Positions 1 through 8,483 of a stretch of DNA of 64,000 bases are shown here, in pieces. The notes under the pieces are model-generated. The model did no database searches. It worked only from the letters and a program-made list of their open reading frames with translations, and was not told where the DNA came from. The stretch covers positions 124,001 to 188,000 of the forward strand of contig NZ_FODR01000010.1 of assembly GCF_900110415.1 (NCBI RefSeq), in the 5' to 3' direction. Each line of letters opens with the position of its first letter. Positions within the stretch are counted from its first letter, which is position 1. This DNA is from Mucilaginibacter sp. OK283. Lineage in GTDB: Bacteria; Bacteroidota; Bacteroidia; Sphingobacteriales; Sphingobacteriaceae. The position numbers and the translations under genes are program-made.

Positions 1-2620
1 CATTTGGTATATGTATATCATCGCAATGGCTGCTTATGGCAATGGTTTGTGATGCCTGGCACCCGTTGTTATCGGTTACCGTTAAAATAACCGATCCTAA
101 TTTATTGGTTGTAAAAGTGTTGGTGCCGGGTTGCCCGTTCCATTCGTATTTGACAAAACCTGCGGGGGCTGTAAGGGTAATGCTTTCATTGGTATACTGA
201 CAAAGCGTAGCCGATGGTACGTTTAACGTTGGATTGGGAAAATACTGCACCGTAGCAGATTCATCAACCGTACAACCCGCCGTTGTTGTAACTGTAGCTT
301 TGAATGTACCCGAGTGCTGGATGCTTATTTTGTCGGATGTAGCGCCGGTACTCCAGGTAACAGTGCCGCTTGTATAGCTTGCTTTAAGATCGACCGTTTG
401 ACCATCGCATAAGGTGGTATTCACAATTTGTTGAATACTGACAGTGGGCGGTGGGGTAAATCCTAAATTATAGGCAGACGACGCGATATTGCAGGACCCA
501 GCACTTACAACGGTTACCGTATAGTTGCCACCTATATTGGTTGTTATGCTCGCTTTGTCCTGTTCGTCTGGTAATATATTTCCGCCCCTGAGCCAGTTTA
601 CAGTCGTAAACGGGTCTATATTAACATTCGCGGTTAGTTGGGCCATATCGCCAATGCAATATGCCGGTTTACTAGCAGATACAACAGGTTTTGGCAGTCT
701 AATGAAGTCGACCTGCAGCTCGGCGGACGAAACCGAGCCGGAACAACCGGTTACCACCACTTTATATTTACCCGGCTGGCTCACGTTTATTGATGCAGCG
801 CTGCCGGTTATGGGGCTGTCATCTTTATACCAGGCATACTGGTAACTTGTCCAATTCAAAATAGCCGAGGCATCAATAGGCACATTGGCCGATAGTGTGG
901 CCTGGTCGCCATCGCAGTAACTTGCTTTATCGGTGGTCAAAACCGGCGTTGGGATAGCAATAAAGTTTACCTGTACCTCTTTTGATGCTACCCAATTGCC
1001 TGCACAGGCGCTTACTTCTACCTTGTACTTGCCGGTTTCGGTAATATTATCAAGCGTGGCGGCTGTATTACCGTTTAACGCGCCATCCTTATACCAGCGA
1101 TATTGGTAGTTCGGTTTGTCGTCGGTTTTTAAGCTCGCTGATGAACCGGCGCAGTAGTTTAATACATCGGGATAGCTGAAGGTGAATTCGGGGGCGGCAA
1201 TTTGGGCTATTTTTAAATGGTTTGATTCGAAGTGCAAAGCCGAACAGGGATCATATAAAATTGCATAATAGTCGCCGGCACTGGTAATGGTATACTTGTC
1301 CTTACTTTCGTTTGGGATCTCTACGCCATCCTTATACCATTGTGCCAGGCCGCCAACATAATTTGAGTAGGTGAGCCGTGCCATTAAGATAGTATTTCCG
1401 CATACTTGAAACTTATTTACACTCGGGTCCTGACCATCAATATAAATTCCCTGTAATTGTTGGGTTTGGTCAATGTATGCGCCATAATCGGGCTTTAATA
1501 GATACAAACCATCCTGAGCGGCAACCCAAACCCCGTCCTCGCATGTTGGCGACGTGTAAGAAGTGGCGTTAACACAAATATCGTTGATCACCTTATTGCC
1601 CAAGCCGTCATAATGCTGAAATGAGTAATCGAAAAGATTGTCGTGAGTTTTGTTGTTCGAATTCGAAAAATACAAACCTTGGTCGGTTCCAAGTAAATAA
1701 TTTTCTTGCGTTAAGCTTTTTACGTTAATTAAGCCAAAAATAGAGGTGATCTTGTTGATGTTTATGCCGTTAAGATAGTGCTTATATGAGTTATATGAGT
1801 TATTTGAACCGCTCCACCTGTTTTGGAATAAACCATTTTCTGTTGACCAAAACTGATTGCCGGTATAAGGGAATCGCTGGTTGTAGGCATCAAAAATGTT
1901 ACCATTACCGTAGTAGGCAGACTTAAGCGTTTTGCCAAACTTATCCCCCTCCAGCCATATAAAACCGGTATACTCAAAAGAAGATGTATAGAAATTGGCA
2001 ACTTCGTAATATTTGGCGTTGCCGGGATAGGTATTGGCGTTAATAACATCAGTAAACATGAGCGAGCGATAGGTGCTTTCAAATAACCGCATATTGGTGT
2101 TAACAATGTTGATACGCCTCGCCGTTCCGTCCTTCATAGAATAAAAATAAAGACCATACGTTGTAGCTATCATCAATTCGTCTTTGCTGATATCTCCTAA
2201 TCCCTGGCTAAATACGGATTGTGTATAATTAAAGCCGATGGAATTTATAGTTCCTGTTATATCTTTTGACGTACCAATAACTTCGATACCGCTGCTTGTA
2301 TATTTAAGTACAATGCTGTTTGTAGCAATACATACTACATCCTTGCTGTCGCCGGCAATGTCAATAAAATTAACATTGCTATAGCCTGCAAATCGGCTGC
2401 TGTAATCAACCACATCACCGGTAACGCTGTTGATGCGAAAAACGCTATTGCCCTGGGCCAAAACCCATAGGTATGGATCAAGAAAATCGCGTTTTACCTT
2501 TAGAATATTTTTGCCCGCTAAAAAGGTGTCACTCAAATGCAAGTCCATATCCTGCTGAGCATGAACTTTGTAAACGGTAGCAATAAGGATTAACAGCAGC
2601 AAATAGCGCAAACGGGACAT
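1..2620 (-). CDS. Secreted Ig-like-repeat protein, type IX secretion cargo (3' end missing)
   Basis: An open frame begins at the ATG whose complement is 2618-2620 and stays open for 873 codons to the window edge. It starts with a signal peptide (MSRLRYLLLLILIATVYKVHA, cleaved near AQ). Residues of about 25-400 read like a two-component-regulator-type beta-propeller, for example a WVLAQGNSVFRI stretch. From about residue 400 there are several repeated Ig/PKD-like units with the pattern YQYRWYKDG..GKYKVEVSACAG. The last visible residues are CDDIHIPN, which is how the gliding-motility C-terminal (CHU_C, type B) sorting domain usually begins, so the missing part is probably that domain. The protein is inferred to be exported by the type IX system whose genes lie at 5155-10682. 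The ligand is unknown. The call is firm for a secreted repeat protein and moderate for type IX cargo. Confidence 0.8.
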   Translation of the reverse strand, partial: MSRLRYLLLLILIATVYKVHAQQDMDLHLSDTFLAGKNILKVKRDFLDPYLWVLAQGNSVFRINSVTGDVVDYSSRFAGYSNVNFIDIAGDSKDVVCIATNSIVLKYTSSGIEVIGTSKDITGTINSIGFNYTQSVFSQGLGDISKDELMIATTYGLYFYSMKDGTARRINIVNTNMRLFESTYRSLMFTDVINANTYPGNAKYYEVANFYTSSFEYTGFIWLEGDKFGKTLKSAYYGNGNIFDAYNQRFPYTGNQFWSTENGLFQNRWSGSNNSYNSYKHYLNGININKITSIFGLINVKSLTQENYLLGTDQGLYFSNSNNKTHDNLFDYSFQHYDGLGNKVINDICVNATSYTSPTCEDGVWVAAQDGLYLLKPDYGAYIDQTQQLQGIYIDGQDPSVNKFQVCGNTILMARLTYSNYVGGLAQWYKDGVEIPNESKDKYTITSAGDYYAILYDPCSALHFESNHLKIAQIAAPEFTFSYPDVLNYCAGSSASLKTDDKPNYQYRWYKDGALNGNTAATLDNITETGKYKVEVSACAGNWVASKEVQVNFIAIPTPVLTTDKASYCDGDQATLSANVPIDASAILNWTSYQYAWYKDDSPITGSAASINVSQPGKYKVVVTGCSGSVSSAELQVDFIRLPKPVVSASKPAYCIGDMAQLTANVNIDPFTTVNWLRGGNILPDEQDKASITTNIGGNYTVTVVSAGSCNIASSAYNLGFTPPPTVSIQQIVNTTLCDGQTVDLKASYTSGTVTWSTGATSDKISIQHSGTFKATVTTTAGCTVDESATVQYFPNPTLNVPSATLCQYTNESITLTAPAGFVKYEWNGQPGTNTFTTNKLGSVILTVTDNNGCQASQTIAISSHCDDIHIPN

Positions 2621-2692
2621 GACAAGGCTTTACAGGCAGAAAGATAAGATAAATATTAAAATATTTAAAACACTATTCTTCCCACCTGGCTG

Positions 2693-4033
2693 CTATCCCC
2701 CATAAATATTATACTCCAGAAACGCGTTCCTGAATTTACCATGAGGGTCATAATCTGCAACCACCTTTTTAAAATCGGCTATTTTTTCATAACGTGAGGC
2801 CAGCACTTTCGGATCGAGCGTAAACACTTTGCCCCAATGTGGCCGGGCATTAAAAGGGGCAAGGGCCTTTTCAATAACGGGGAGTAGTTTGGTAACAGCT
2901 TCGGTCTTCGGTTTCCAGGTAAAGTGAATGGTTACCGAGGTTTGATTATGGCAAGGGCTCATCCACAGGTTATCTGCCGCTATGGTGCGTATCTCGGTTA
3001 TAAATAAATGCGGGCCAACCTGCTTGCCTAATTTAGCAATCGCTTCAATGGCTGCTACCGCATGTTTTATCGGTACAAAATATTCTGCCTGTAGTTCTTT
3101 ACCGCTGCTTGGGGTAAAGCCCATTTTAAAATGCGGCAAACGCTCGTACCATGGTCCGGGTACACCTAACTGGTCGGTGCAGCTTTCGGCAGGGTGGTCA
3201 TAAATAGGGTGCAGGTTTTTGGTGGCCGCTTTGGCACCATAAAATTCGGGATCGTCATGGTCTTTTTCGGTCATGCGGCTTTTTATCCAAACCTCGTTTA
3301 CGTAGTCGTTTTGCCAATCGGTAAACAGACTTACGCTGTAACCTGCAGATACTATAGCTTCAAAATGTTGCTTAACCTGTGCCATAGGCAGTTTCAAAAA
3401 CACGCGCTGGCGCATCATATAAGTGGGCTCGATGGTCAGGGTAACTTTGGTAATAATGCCTATCGCCCCTAAGCCAACAACCACCGCGTTAAACTTTTCC
3501 GGGTCAGCAGCTTTTGAAAAATGGACTATGCTGCCATCGGCAACAACAACTTCCAGCGCTGTTACGGCGCTGGCCAGGTTGCCGTTTTTAACACCACTGC
3601 CATGCGTAGCCGTGGTGATTGAGCCTGCAACCGAAATATGCGGCAACGAAGCCAGGTTATGTAAAGCATAGCCTTCTTTATGTAGGTAGGGGGCCAGTTC
3701 GCCATATTTTATGCCGCCTTCAACAGTAACGGTCATGGCTTTTTTATCGATAGAAATTACTTTATTGAGTTCTTTGGTTGAAACCAGGTCGTCCTTGCTA
3801 TCGGCAATGCGGTTAAAGCAGTGCCTGGTACCCAGCGCCTTTAGCTTGCTATGTTTTTTTATGAGCTGCTGTACCTCGGCCACCGTAGCCGGATACTGCA
3901 CATTGGCAGTGCTGTAAGTAAGGTTGCCCGCCCAGTTTTGCAAGGGAGCCTGGCCGGCCAGGCAGATAACGGGAGATAAAAAAGGTGTAGCCATAAGTGT
4001 GCCGCCTAAACGGATAAAGGTTTTTCTTTTCAT
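2693..4033 (-). CDS. FAD-linked oxidoreductase, alditol/xylitol oxidase-like
   Basis: I chose the ATG at 4033 because it is followed at once by an export signal (MKRKTFIRLGGTLMATPF). An in-frame ATG 13 codons upstream would bury that signal. The signal resembles a Tat leader but has KRK instead of RR. The mature part opens with a PCMH-type FAD-binding domain: LGTRHCFNRIADS, where the His is the expected covalent FAD attachment residue in alditol oxidases, then VEGGIKYGELAPYLHKEG and ATHGSG. The C-terminal half ends in an ALO-type domain with HWGKVFTLDP. Family members oxidise polyols or aldonolactones with oxygen and release hydrogen peroxide. The gene is divergent from a MarR regulator and shares a palindromic control region with it. 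The substrate cannot be told from sequence. Confidence 0.8.
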   Translation of the reverse strand: MKRKTFIRLGGTLMATPFLSPVICLAGQAPLQNWAGNLTYSTANVQYPATVAEVQQLIKKHSKLKALGTRHCFNRIADSKDDLVSTKELNKVISIDKKAMTVTVEGGIKYGELAPYLHKEGYALHNLASLPHISVAGSITTATHGSGVKNGNLASAVTALEVVVADGSIVHFSKAADPEKFNAVVVGLGAIGIITKVTLTIEPTYMMRQRVFLKLPMAQVKQHFEAIVSAGYSVSLFTDWQNDYVNEVWIKSRMTEKDHDDPEFYGAKAATKNLHPIYDHPAESCTDQLGVPGPWYERLPHFKMGFTPSSGKELQAEYFVPIKHAVAAIEAIAKLGKQVGPHLFITEIRTIAADNLWMSPCHNQTSVTIHFTWKPKTEAVTKLLPVIEKALAPFNARPHWGKVFTLDPKVLASRYEKIADFKKVVADYDPHGKFRNAFLEYNIYGG

Positions 4034-4090
4034 AACTAATTGGTTGATACAAGGTAGGATTTTAATTGCCATAAAAAATTAAAATTAATC

Positions 4091-4123
4091 ACAAATATAG
4101 TTGACTTTGTCAACTATATTTGT
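4091..4123. promoter_or_regulatory. Perfect palindromic operator overlapping divergent promoters
   Basis: Positions 4091-4105 and 4109-4123 form a perfect 15-bp inverted repeat around TTT, with the core TTGACTTTGTCAA. The right arm contains TATATTTG (4115-4122), a match to the Bacteroidota -7 box TAnnTTTG that points to the MarR gene. By symmetry the left arm holds the same box on the minus strand (4099-4092), pointing to the oxidoreductase gene. A repressor bound here would cover both promoters. I infer the MarR protein encoded next door is the ligand. No clear -33 TTG lies at ideal spacing. Confidence 0.75.
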
Positions 4124-4153
4124 GAACTTAGCTTTTGTAACTGCATTATTTAT

Positions 4154-4582
4154 ATGGAAACAAAGTCGTCACCAGTTCAGCAAATTCGGGCCTTTAGTCG
4201 TTTTTATACGGATATTATAGGTTTGCTGGATAAACACCTGCTGCAAAGTGATTACTCGCTGGCCGAGGCGCGTATCTTATACGAACTTCATGCGGCTAAA
4301 AGCATGCAGGCCTCGCAAATTATCCCGGCAATGTATATCGATAAAAGTTATTTAAGCCGGTTATTGAAGAAACTGGAAAAGGATAAACTGATTGCCCGTA
4401 AGCCTTCGGAACATGATGCAAGGGCGATGGTTCTTTCGCTTACCGATAAAGGAACGGCCGAATTTGAAAAACTTAACCAGGCATCAGACAAACAAATTAA
4501 CCAACTGATAAAAGATTTGCCTGCTGCCAGACAGCTGGAACTGGTAGCGCATATGCAACAGATTATGACTATTTTAAAATGA
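4154..4582 (+). CDS. MarR family transcriptional regulator
   Basis: The 142-residue length and layout are typical of MarR. An N-terminal dimerisation helix is followed by a winged helix-turn-helix at about residues 45-100 (ASQIIPAMYIDKSYLSRLLKKLEKDKLI). The wing is ARKPSEHDARAMVLSLTDKG, where the DxR pair is the conserved wing signature. A C-terminal dimerisation helix closes the protein. It starts 30 bp after the palindrome at 4091-4123, which fits autoregulation together with control of the divergent oxidoreductase. The GNAT gene follows after 3 bases and is surely co-transcribed. The effector is unknown. Confidence 0.9.
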   Translation: METKSSPVQQIRAFSRFYTDIIGLLDKHLLQSDYSLAEARILYELHAAKSMQASQIIPAMYIDKSYLSRLLKKLEKDKLIARKPSEHDARAMVLSLTDKGTAEFEKLNQASDKQINQLIKDLPAARQLELVAHMQQIMTILK

Positions 4583-4585
4583 ACA

Positions 4586-5110
4586 ATGGATAACGAAAAG
4601 AGCACAACGTTAAACATCGGTGATATTAACATTCGGACAGTATTACAACCCGGCGACCTGGGTTACATCGCTTACCTGCACGGAGATATTTATGCGCGGG
4701 AATGTGGCTACGGACTTAACTTTGAACGTTATGTATTACAAGGCCTGGCCGACTTTGCCAGCCAATACAACGCCGGTAAAGATAAGGTATGGATTTGCGA
4801 GCACCGGCAGCAAATGATAGGTGTGCTGGTTGGCGTTAACCGCGGCGATAGTATACAACTGCGCTATTTTATTTTTAGGCCCGAATACCGGGGGCTTGGC
4901 CTCGGCAAAAAGCTGATGGATGGGTTTATAAACTATATGCACGAATCGCAGATAAACAAATCGTACTTATGGACAACCAACGAACAGCATGCAGCCATCT
5001 CGTTATATACGCGCTATGGCTTCCGGTTAGCCGAAGAAAAGGTATCCAACGGGTTTGATAAAGAGCTTACCGAAAGGCGGTATGACCTGGAACTTAACAA
5101 TAAATATTGA
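4586..5110 (+). CDS. GNAT family N-acetyltransferase
   Basis: This 174-residue protein carries the GNAT fold. Motif A, the acetyl-CoA pyrophosphate loop, is RPEYRGLGLGKKLM (about residues 98-112), preceded by the strand IQLRYFIF. Motif B is ISLYTRYGFRLAEE near the C-terminus. MarR-GNAT pairs or fusions are common in bacteria, and here the two genes are 3 bases apart. The acetyl acceptor could be a small molecule or a protein and cannot be predicted. Confidence 0.88.
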   Translation: MDNEKSTTLNIGDINIRTVLQPGDLGYIAYLHGDIYARECGYGLNFERYVLQGLADFASQYNAGKDKVWICEHRQQMIGVLVGVNRGDSIQLRYFIFRPEYRGLGLGKKLMDGFINYMHESQINKSYLWTTNEQHAAISLYTRYGFRLAEEKVSNGFDKELTERRYDLELNNKY

Positions 5111-5146
5111 CTACCCAATGCCGAATCCATCGCATTAGGTAGTCAA
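5107..5146. terminator. Hairpin between convergent operons
   Basis: Arms 5107-5121 and 5132-5146 form a 15-bp inverted repeat with one mismatch and a 10-base loop. The hairpin begins at the GNAT stop codon and ends 8 bases before the gldM stop, so it can serve both converging units. No long T-run follows on either strand, so it may be a weak bidirectional terminator. Confidence 0.55.
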
Positions 5147-5154
5147 CACTAAAC

Positions 5155-6687
5155 TCAATTGGCCGTGAGTGCCACCGGCGCCAGTTGCCTTGGCGAACCA
5201 TCGGGTCCAACCGCTATAATATTATCAAAAATTACCCTTGAACCTGGCTTGATGCTGTTAAGGGATGCCGTCATGGAATCATTCAGGGTGTTGCCCGATC
5301 CAACCTGTACCGATGCGGTTTCGCGGGGGTTGGCTATAATAAGGCTGAACCGAGTGATTTTGAACCTGGCGTCAAAATCAAAATTATCCAGCATGGCAAA
5401 AATAGCATTCTGAGCTTTTAAGGCCACGGTAGGTACGCTGCCGCTTGACCGGCCCGAGAATTTTGCAACTGGATCAGGAATGCGTTTGGCCCTGAACTGG
5501 GTATGGCTTAATACCTGTACTTTACCCGGCGCAATTTCTGCCGATACCGAAACGGTTACCGTACCAGGAGTAGTAACCCTGGCCACATATTTCCCTTCGG
5601 AACCACTGAGCGTGCCGCCCGAAATACCTATCCTGATGCTTTTTGATGGGATCCCTGGTACAGACACTGATACCGGGTTATCTACCCCGATATAAAATAC
5701 ATTCATCTTATCGGGCGACACCACTGCCGATGGCCTTGAAACAATGTAACGCTGCTCGGGCGTGGTATAGGTTTTTATAGTACCATCGGTTTGTTTTACG
5801 CTGATGGTGCCCTTCCAGTTAAATACCCCCTCGCGGCTGGTATTTACATTGTATACACCCCGGCCATCTTTAACTGATATGGGGCTGCCGCCAACCTGTA
5901 CCGTTGGGGTTGACCGTGAATCATAAGCAGTTAAAAATACCTGCGCGGTGTAAGGCTGTCCTTGTATCAGGTACGATGTTGGCGCCACGGCCACTGCCTC
6001 AAATTTATCCAGGTTCACTACTGCCTGGTCCATTTTGCCCAGTATCTTTTTCACTACTTCCGATTCGGCATTTTTGTTATCTGCCTGGATGCGCGATAGT
6101 ATCGTAAACGTCGCGGTTAAGGGCACGCCTTCACCAAAGTTCAACTCTTCCCAGTTGCGGTGGCTGGGGCCTCGTTTTACCGGGTCATCGGCATTAAGAT
6201 TGAATGATACCGTTTTGCTATCCTGCGGGCCTAACAAAGTGAGCAGCCTTTCGCGGGTATCATTAATTTTTTGTTTAAGCGCGGTAGCCCGCTTTTTGTT
6301 AATCATTACATCAAAGCCGATATCAAGGTTATCGCGCTGTTTTAAGTCGCCGGTTACAAAGTCGTATCCGTTGCTTTGATTACTAAGTTCTGCTTTGATG
6401 TCCCTGATGTAAGTATCCAGTTCTGTTGTTACTTCCCTTGCCTGTTTTGCTTTTTCATATACAGGTTTGGCCCTTTCGGGCGATTCCTTAAGGCGGGTTT
6501 GCTCAAAAGTGCTGAACAATTGCTGTACCGAATTACCCACGTTTGCCGCCGAAGCAGTTAAGCTGTCGTTTATGGTTTTAAACGCGTCCAGTATGGTTTC
6601 TGATACATTCAGGGCCAGCATTGCCAATAAAACCAGGTACATGATATTGATCATCTTTTGCCTGGTGGTTTCTTTTCCTGCAGCCAT
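5155..6687 (-). CDS. gldM: Type IX secretion motor protein GldM
   Basis: The 510-residue protein starts with a short cytoplasmic tail and one membrane helix (TTRQKMINIMYLVLLAMLAL, residues 8-27). This is the signature N-terminus of GldM/PorM, followed by NVSETILDAFKTIN and a long periplasmic part of helical and beta-sandwich domains. GldM forms the rotary inner-membrane motor with GldL and reaches across the periplasm to the GldK/GldN ring. The length matches the family. It is last in a minus-strand cluster, separated from gldL by a 343-base spacer that contains a hairpin repeat. Confidence 0.92.
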   Translation of the reverse strand: MAAGKETTRQKMINIMYLVLLAMLALNVSETILDAFKTINDSLTASAANVGNSVQQLFSTFEQTRLKESPERAKPVYEKAKQAREVTTELDTYIRDIKAELSNQSNGYDFVTGDLKQRDNLDIGFDVMINKKRATALKQKINDTRERLLTLLGPQDSKTVSFNLNADDPVKRGPSHRNWEELNFGEGVPLTATFTILSRIQADNKNAESEVVKKILGKMDQAVVNLDKFEAVAVAPTSYLIQGQPYTAQVFLTAYDSRSTPTVQVGGSPISVKDGRGVYNVNTSREGVFNWKGTISVKQTDGTIKTYTTPEQRYIVSRPSAVVSPDKMNVFYIGVDNPVSVSVPGIPSKSIRIGISGGTLSGSEGKYVARVTTPGTVTVSVSAEIAPGKVQVLSHTQFRAKRIPDPVAKFSGRSSGSVPTVALKAQNAIFAMLDNFDFDARFKITRFSLIIANPRETASVQVGSGNTLNDSMTASLNSIKPGSRVIFDNIIAVGPDGSPRQLAPVALTAN

Positions 6688-6802
6688 TTTTTTAAGTTTT
6701 AATTTGATTTATTAATTGCTTTGATAGGGTATAAACACCTTGTGGGATGTTGTTAGCCGTAGTGAGGGGTACGAGAACTATCGGGTTTGAACGCTGGTTA
6801 AG

Positions 6803-6964
6803 ACTCACCCGGCGAGGCTGCGCCCGCCACCCTCTCTTCGGCTTCGCCGGAAAGAGGGGCTTGAAAGCGTTTTTGTTTACTTCCATTAAGGATATTCCCC
6901 GTTCAATTCCCTCTTTCCACCGCAGGTGAAGAGAGGGTGGCGGGCGCAGCCTCGCCGGGTGAGT
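6803..6964. repeat. Palindromic repeat element, copy 1 (perfect 37-bp terminal inverted repeats)
   Basis: Positions 6803-6839 and 6928-6964 are exact reverse complements (37 bp), beginning ACTCACCCGG and ending CCGGGTGAGT. Inner segments near 6847-6858 and 6910-6918 (CGGAAAGAGGG / CCCTCTTTCC) extend the pairing, so the 162-bp element can fold into one long hairpin. It fills most of the gldL-gldM spacer (6688-7030), which holds no gene. A related element lies at 22104-22270. Confidence 0.85.
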
Positions 6965-7030
6965 TTTCGCCGCCCTACATATCCACCATCCTATACCAGC
7001 GTTCCAACCCGAAAAGTCGTTCCCCTTTTA

Positions 7031-7828
7031 CTACATCCGCTGCTGATTCATAGCCGAAAGCATGTTGGCGTAGTAAACATTTAATGATGATATATTTTGC
7101 ACCAGCTTGTTCACCTCATCCTTAAACACCCGGGTTTCGCCTGCCGACTCGTGCAAACTATTCAGGGTGCCGGTAAGGCCCTGGTAAAACTGGTTAATGC
7201 GGCGCAGGTTATTATCGGCCCCGCTCAGTTCGCTCTCGTATAATGAGTTTAAATGTGCCAGGTTATGTGTTAGCTTTAAAACCTGTTGCTGATAGGCATG
7301 GGCATCATCGCGGCTATCGGCAATGGTAGCAAAGCCGGCCGATGCTTTTTCGAACATGGTACCCAACAGATCAAACTTGGACGAAGCGGTTTTTAGCTTC
7401 GCCGCAAATTCGTCTGTCCCTAATGAAGCATCAGCTATAGCGTTTATCCGGCTCATTTTATCCGAAAATTGTTTTAATCCTTCTCCCAAATTGTTAATCT
7501 TTTCGGGGCTTAGGTCTGCATGGGTAAGTAAGCCGTCAAGGGCAGCGGTAACGCCGTTGGTTTGATGAACCGGCCTGTGCCTTGTTACTTCGCCGGCATA
7601 ATCAACAGCCAGTTCGGGATATACTTTTTCCCATTCCGGCTCTTCGGCCGGAGGGAAAAAGCCCAGGGTAAAAAACAGCAGGGCTTCTACAGATAAACCA
7701 AGCCCTATCATATAGGTGCCAAGCTGGCCACCCCAGTGATTAATTTTAAACATAGCGCCAAGGATAACTATACTGGCACCCCAGGAAATGGCTATATGCA
7801 GCCAGTTGATTTTTTTGCTCTTTAACAT
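7031..7828 (-). CDS. gldL: Type IX secretion motor protein GldL
   Basis: The 265-residue protein has two membrane helices near the N-terminus, about residues 10-26 (LHIAISWGASIVILGAM) and 37-57 (GTYMIGLGLSVEALLFFTLGF). Glu48 in helix 2 sits where GldL/PorL carry the proton-pathway glutamate, and Lys28/His31 lie between the helices. A cytoplasmic region rich in coiled coil fills residues 100-265. GldL supplies the stator part of the proton-driven secretion/gliding motor with GldM. It begins 28 bases after the beta-barrel gene. The call is secure. Confidence 0.92.
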   Translation of the reverse strand: MLKSKKINWLHIAISWGASIVILGAMFKINHWGGQLGTYMIGLGLSVEALLFFTLGFFPPAEEPEWEKVYPELAVDYAGEVTRHRPVHQTNGVTAALDGLLTHADLSPEKINNLGEGLKQFSDKMSRINAIADASLGTDEFAAKLKTASSKFDLLGTMFEKASAGFATIADSRDDAHAYQQQVLKLTHNLAHLNSLYESELSGADNNLRRINQFYQGLTGTLNSLHESAGETRVFKDEVNKLVQNISSLNVYYANMLSAMNQQRM

Positions 7829-7856
7829 GATATTTGATTTTTAATGGTTTTACAGA

Positions 7857-8483
7857 TCAGAATTTTACATAAATGGTTACCGCCGAATTAAGGCCAGGCA
7901 GCAGGCCCCGTAACCCGCTGCTTACTTTGCTGGCCTTATCGCCATAGGTTGATGTGGCCGAACTGGTTGGAATAAACCACCCCAAATCCGTACGCATACC
8001 TATGTTTTTGAACAGGTGGATATTACCCAGCCCGGTGCCGATATAGGGTCTTACTTTCGACATGTAGATAGTGTAGTTGGGTGTAGTGCCTATCCCTTCC
8101 CTATACACATTATTTGAAAAATAATAAGCAATACCGGTAGATATGTACCACTTACGCGCCAGCCAGTCGCTTTGGCCGTACAGGGGCTGCCAATCGGCAA
8201 TGGCAAATACCGATGTGCGGTTAAACTGGGCACCGCGGCCGTTGTATTGCACCGTCATCCCCGGGAAGGTATTGAAACCTATCCTGGCGTTAAATGATTT
8301 CAAAAAACTGTATGATCCCTGGATGCCTAACCCCTGCGTACCAACCTGTACGCCAAATGATGATGTTGGAAATGCACTATACTCGGGCAGTACCTGGGCG
8401 CTGGCCTTGCCGCAGCAAAACAACAGCCCCGATATGAGCATCATCAATAAAAACTCCTTGAATAATTTTGCTTGCGTTGTCAT
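7857..8483 (-). CDS. Small outer-membrane beta-barrel protein inside the gld cluster
   Basis: I do not recognise a named family. The 208-residue product has an N-terminal signal sequence (LLMMLISGLLFCCGKASAQ). A series of amphipathic strands follows, alternating with short turns (FGVQVGTQGLGIQGSYSF, KWYISTGIAYYF, VRPYIGTGLGNI). It ends in Phe (AVTIYVKF), the usual C-terminus of an outer-membrane barrel of about 8 strands. Its start overlaps the gldN stop by 4 bases (ATGA), so the two are translationally coupled. PorP/SprF is the usual barrel near gld/por genes, but that family is about 300 residues and this protein lacks recognisable similarity to it. A structural role in anchoring the secretion ring is inference. 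Confidence 0.7.
   Translation of the reverse strand: MTTQAKLFKEFLLMMLISGLLFCCGKASAQVLPEYSAFPTSSFGVQVGTQGLGIQGSYSFLKSFNARIGFNTFPGMTVQYNGRGAQFNRTSVFAIADWQPLYGQSDWLARKWYISTGIAYYFSNNVYREGIGTTPNYTIYMSKVRPYIGTGLGNIHLFKNIGMRTDLGWFIPTSSATSTYGDKASKVSSGLRGLLPGLNSAVTIYVKF

Noticed and set aside
525-845. Plus-strand gene of 106 codons
   Set aside because: It lies antisense inside the long Ig-repeat gene, which has clear repeats and a signal peptide.
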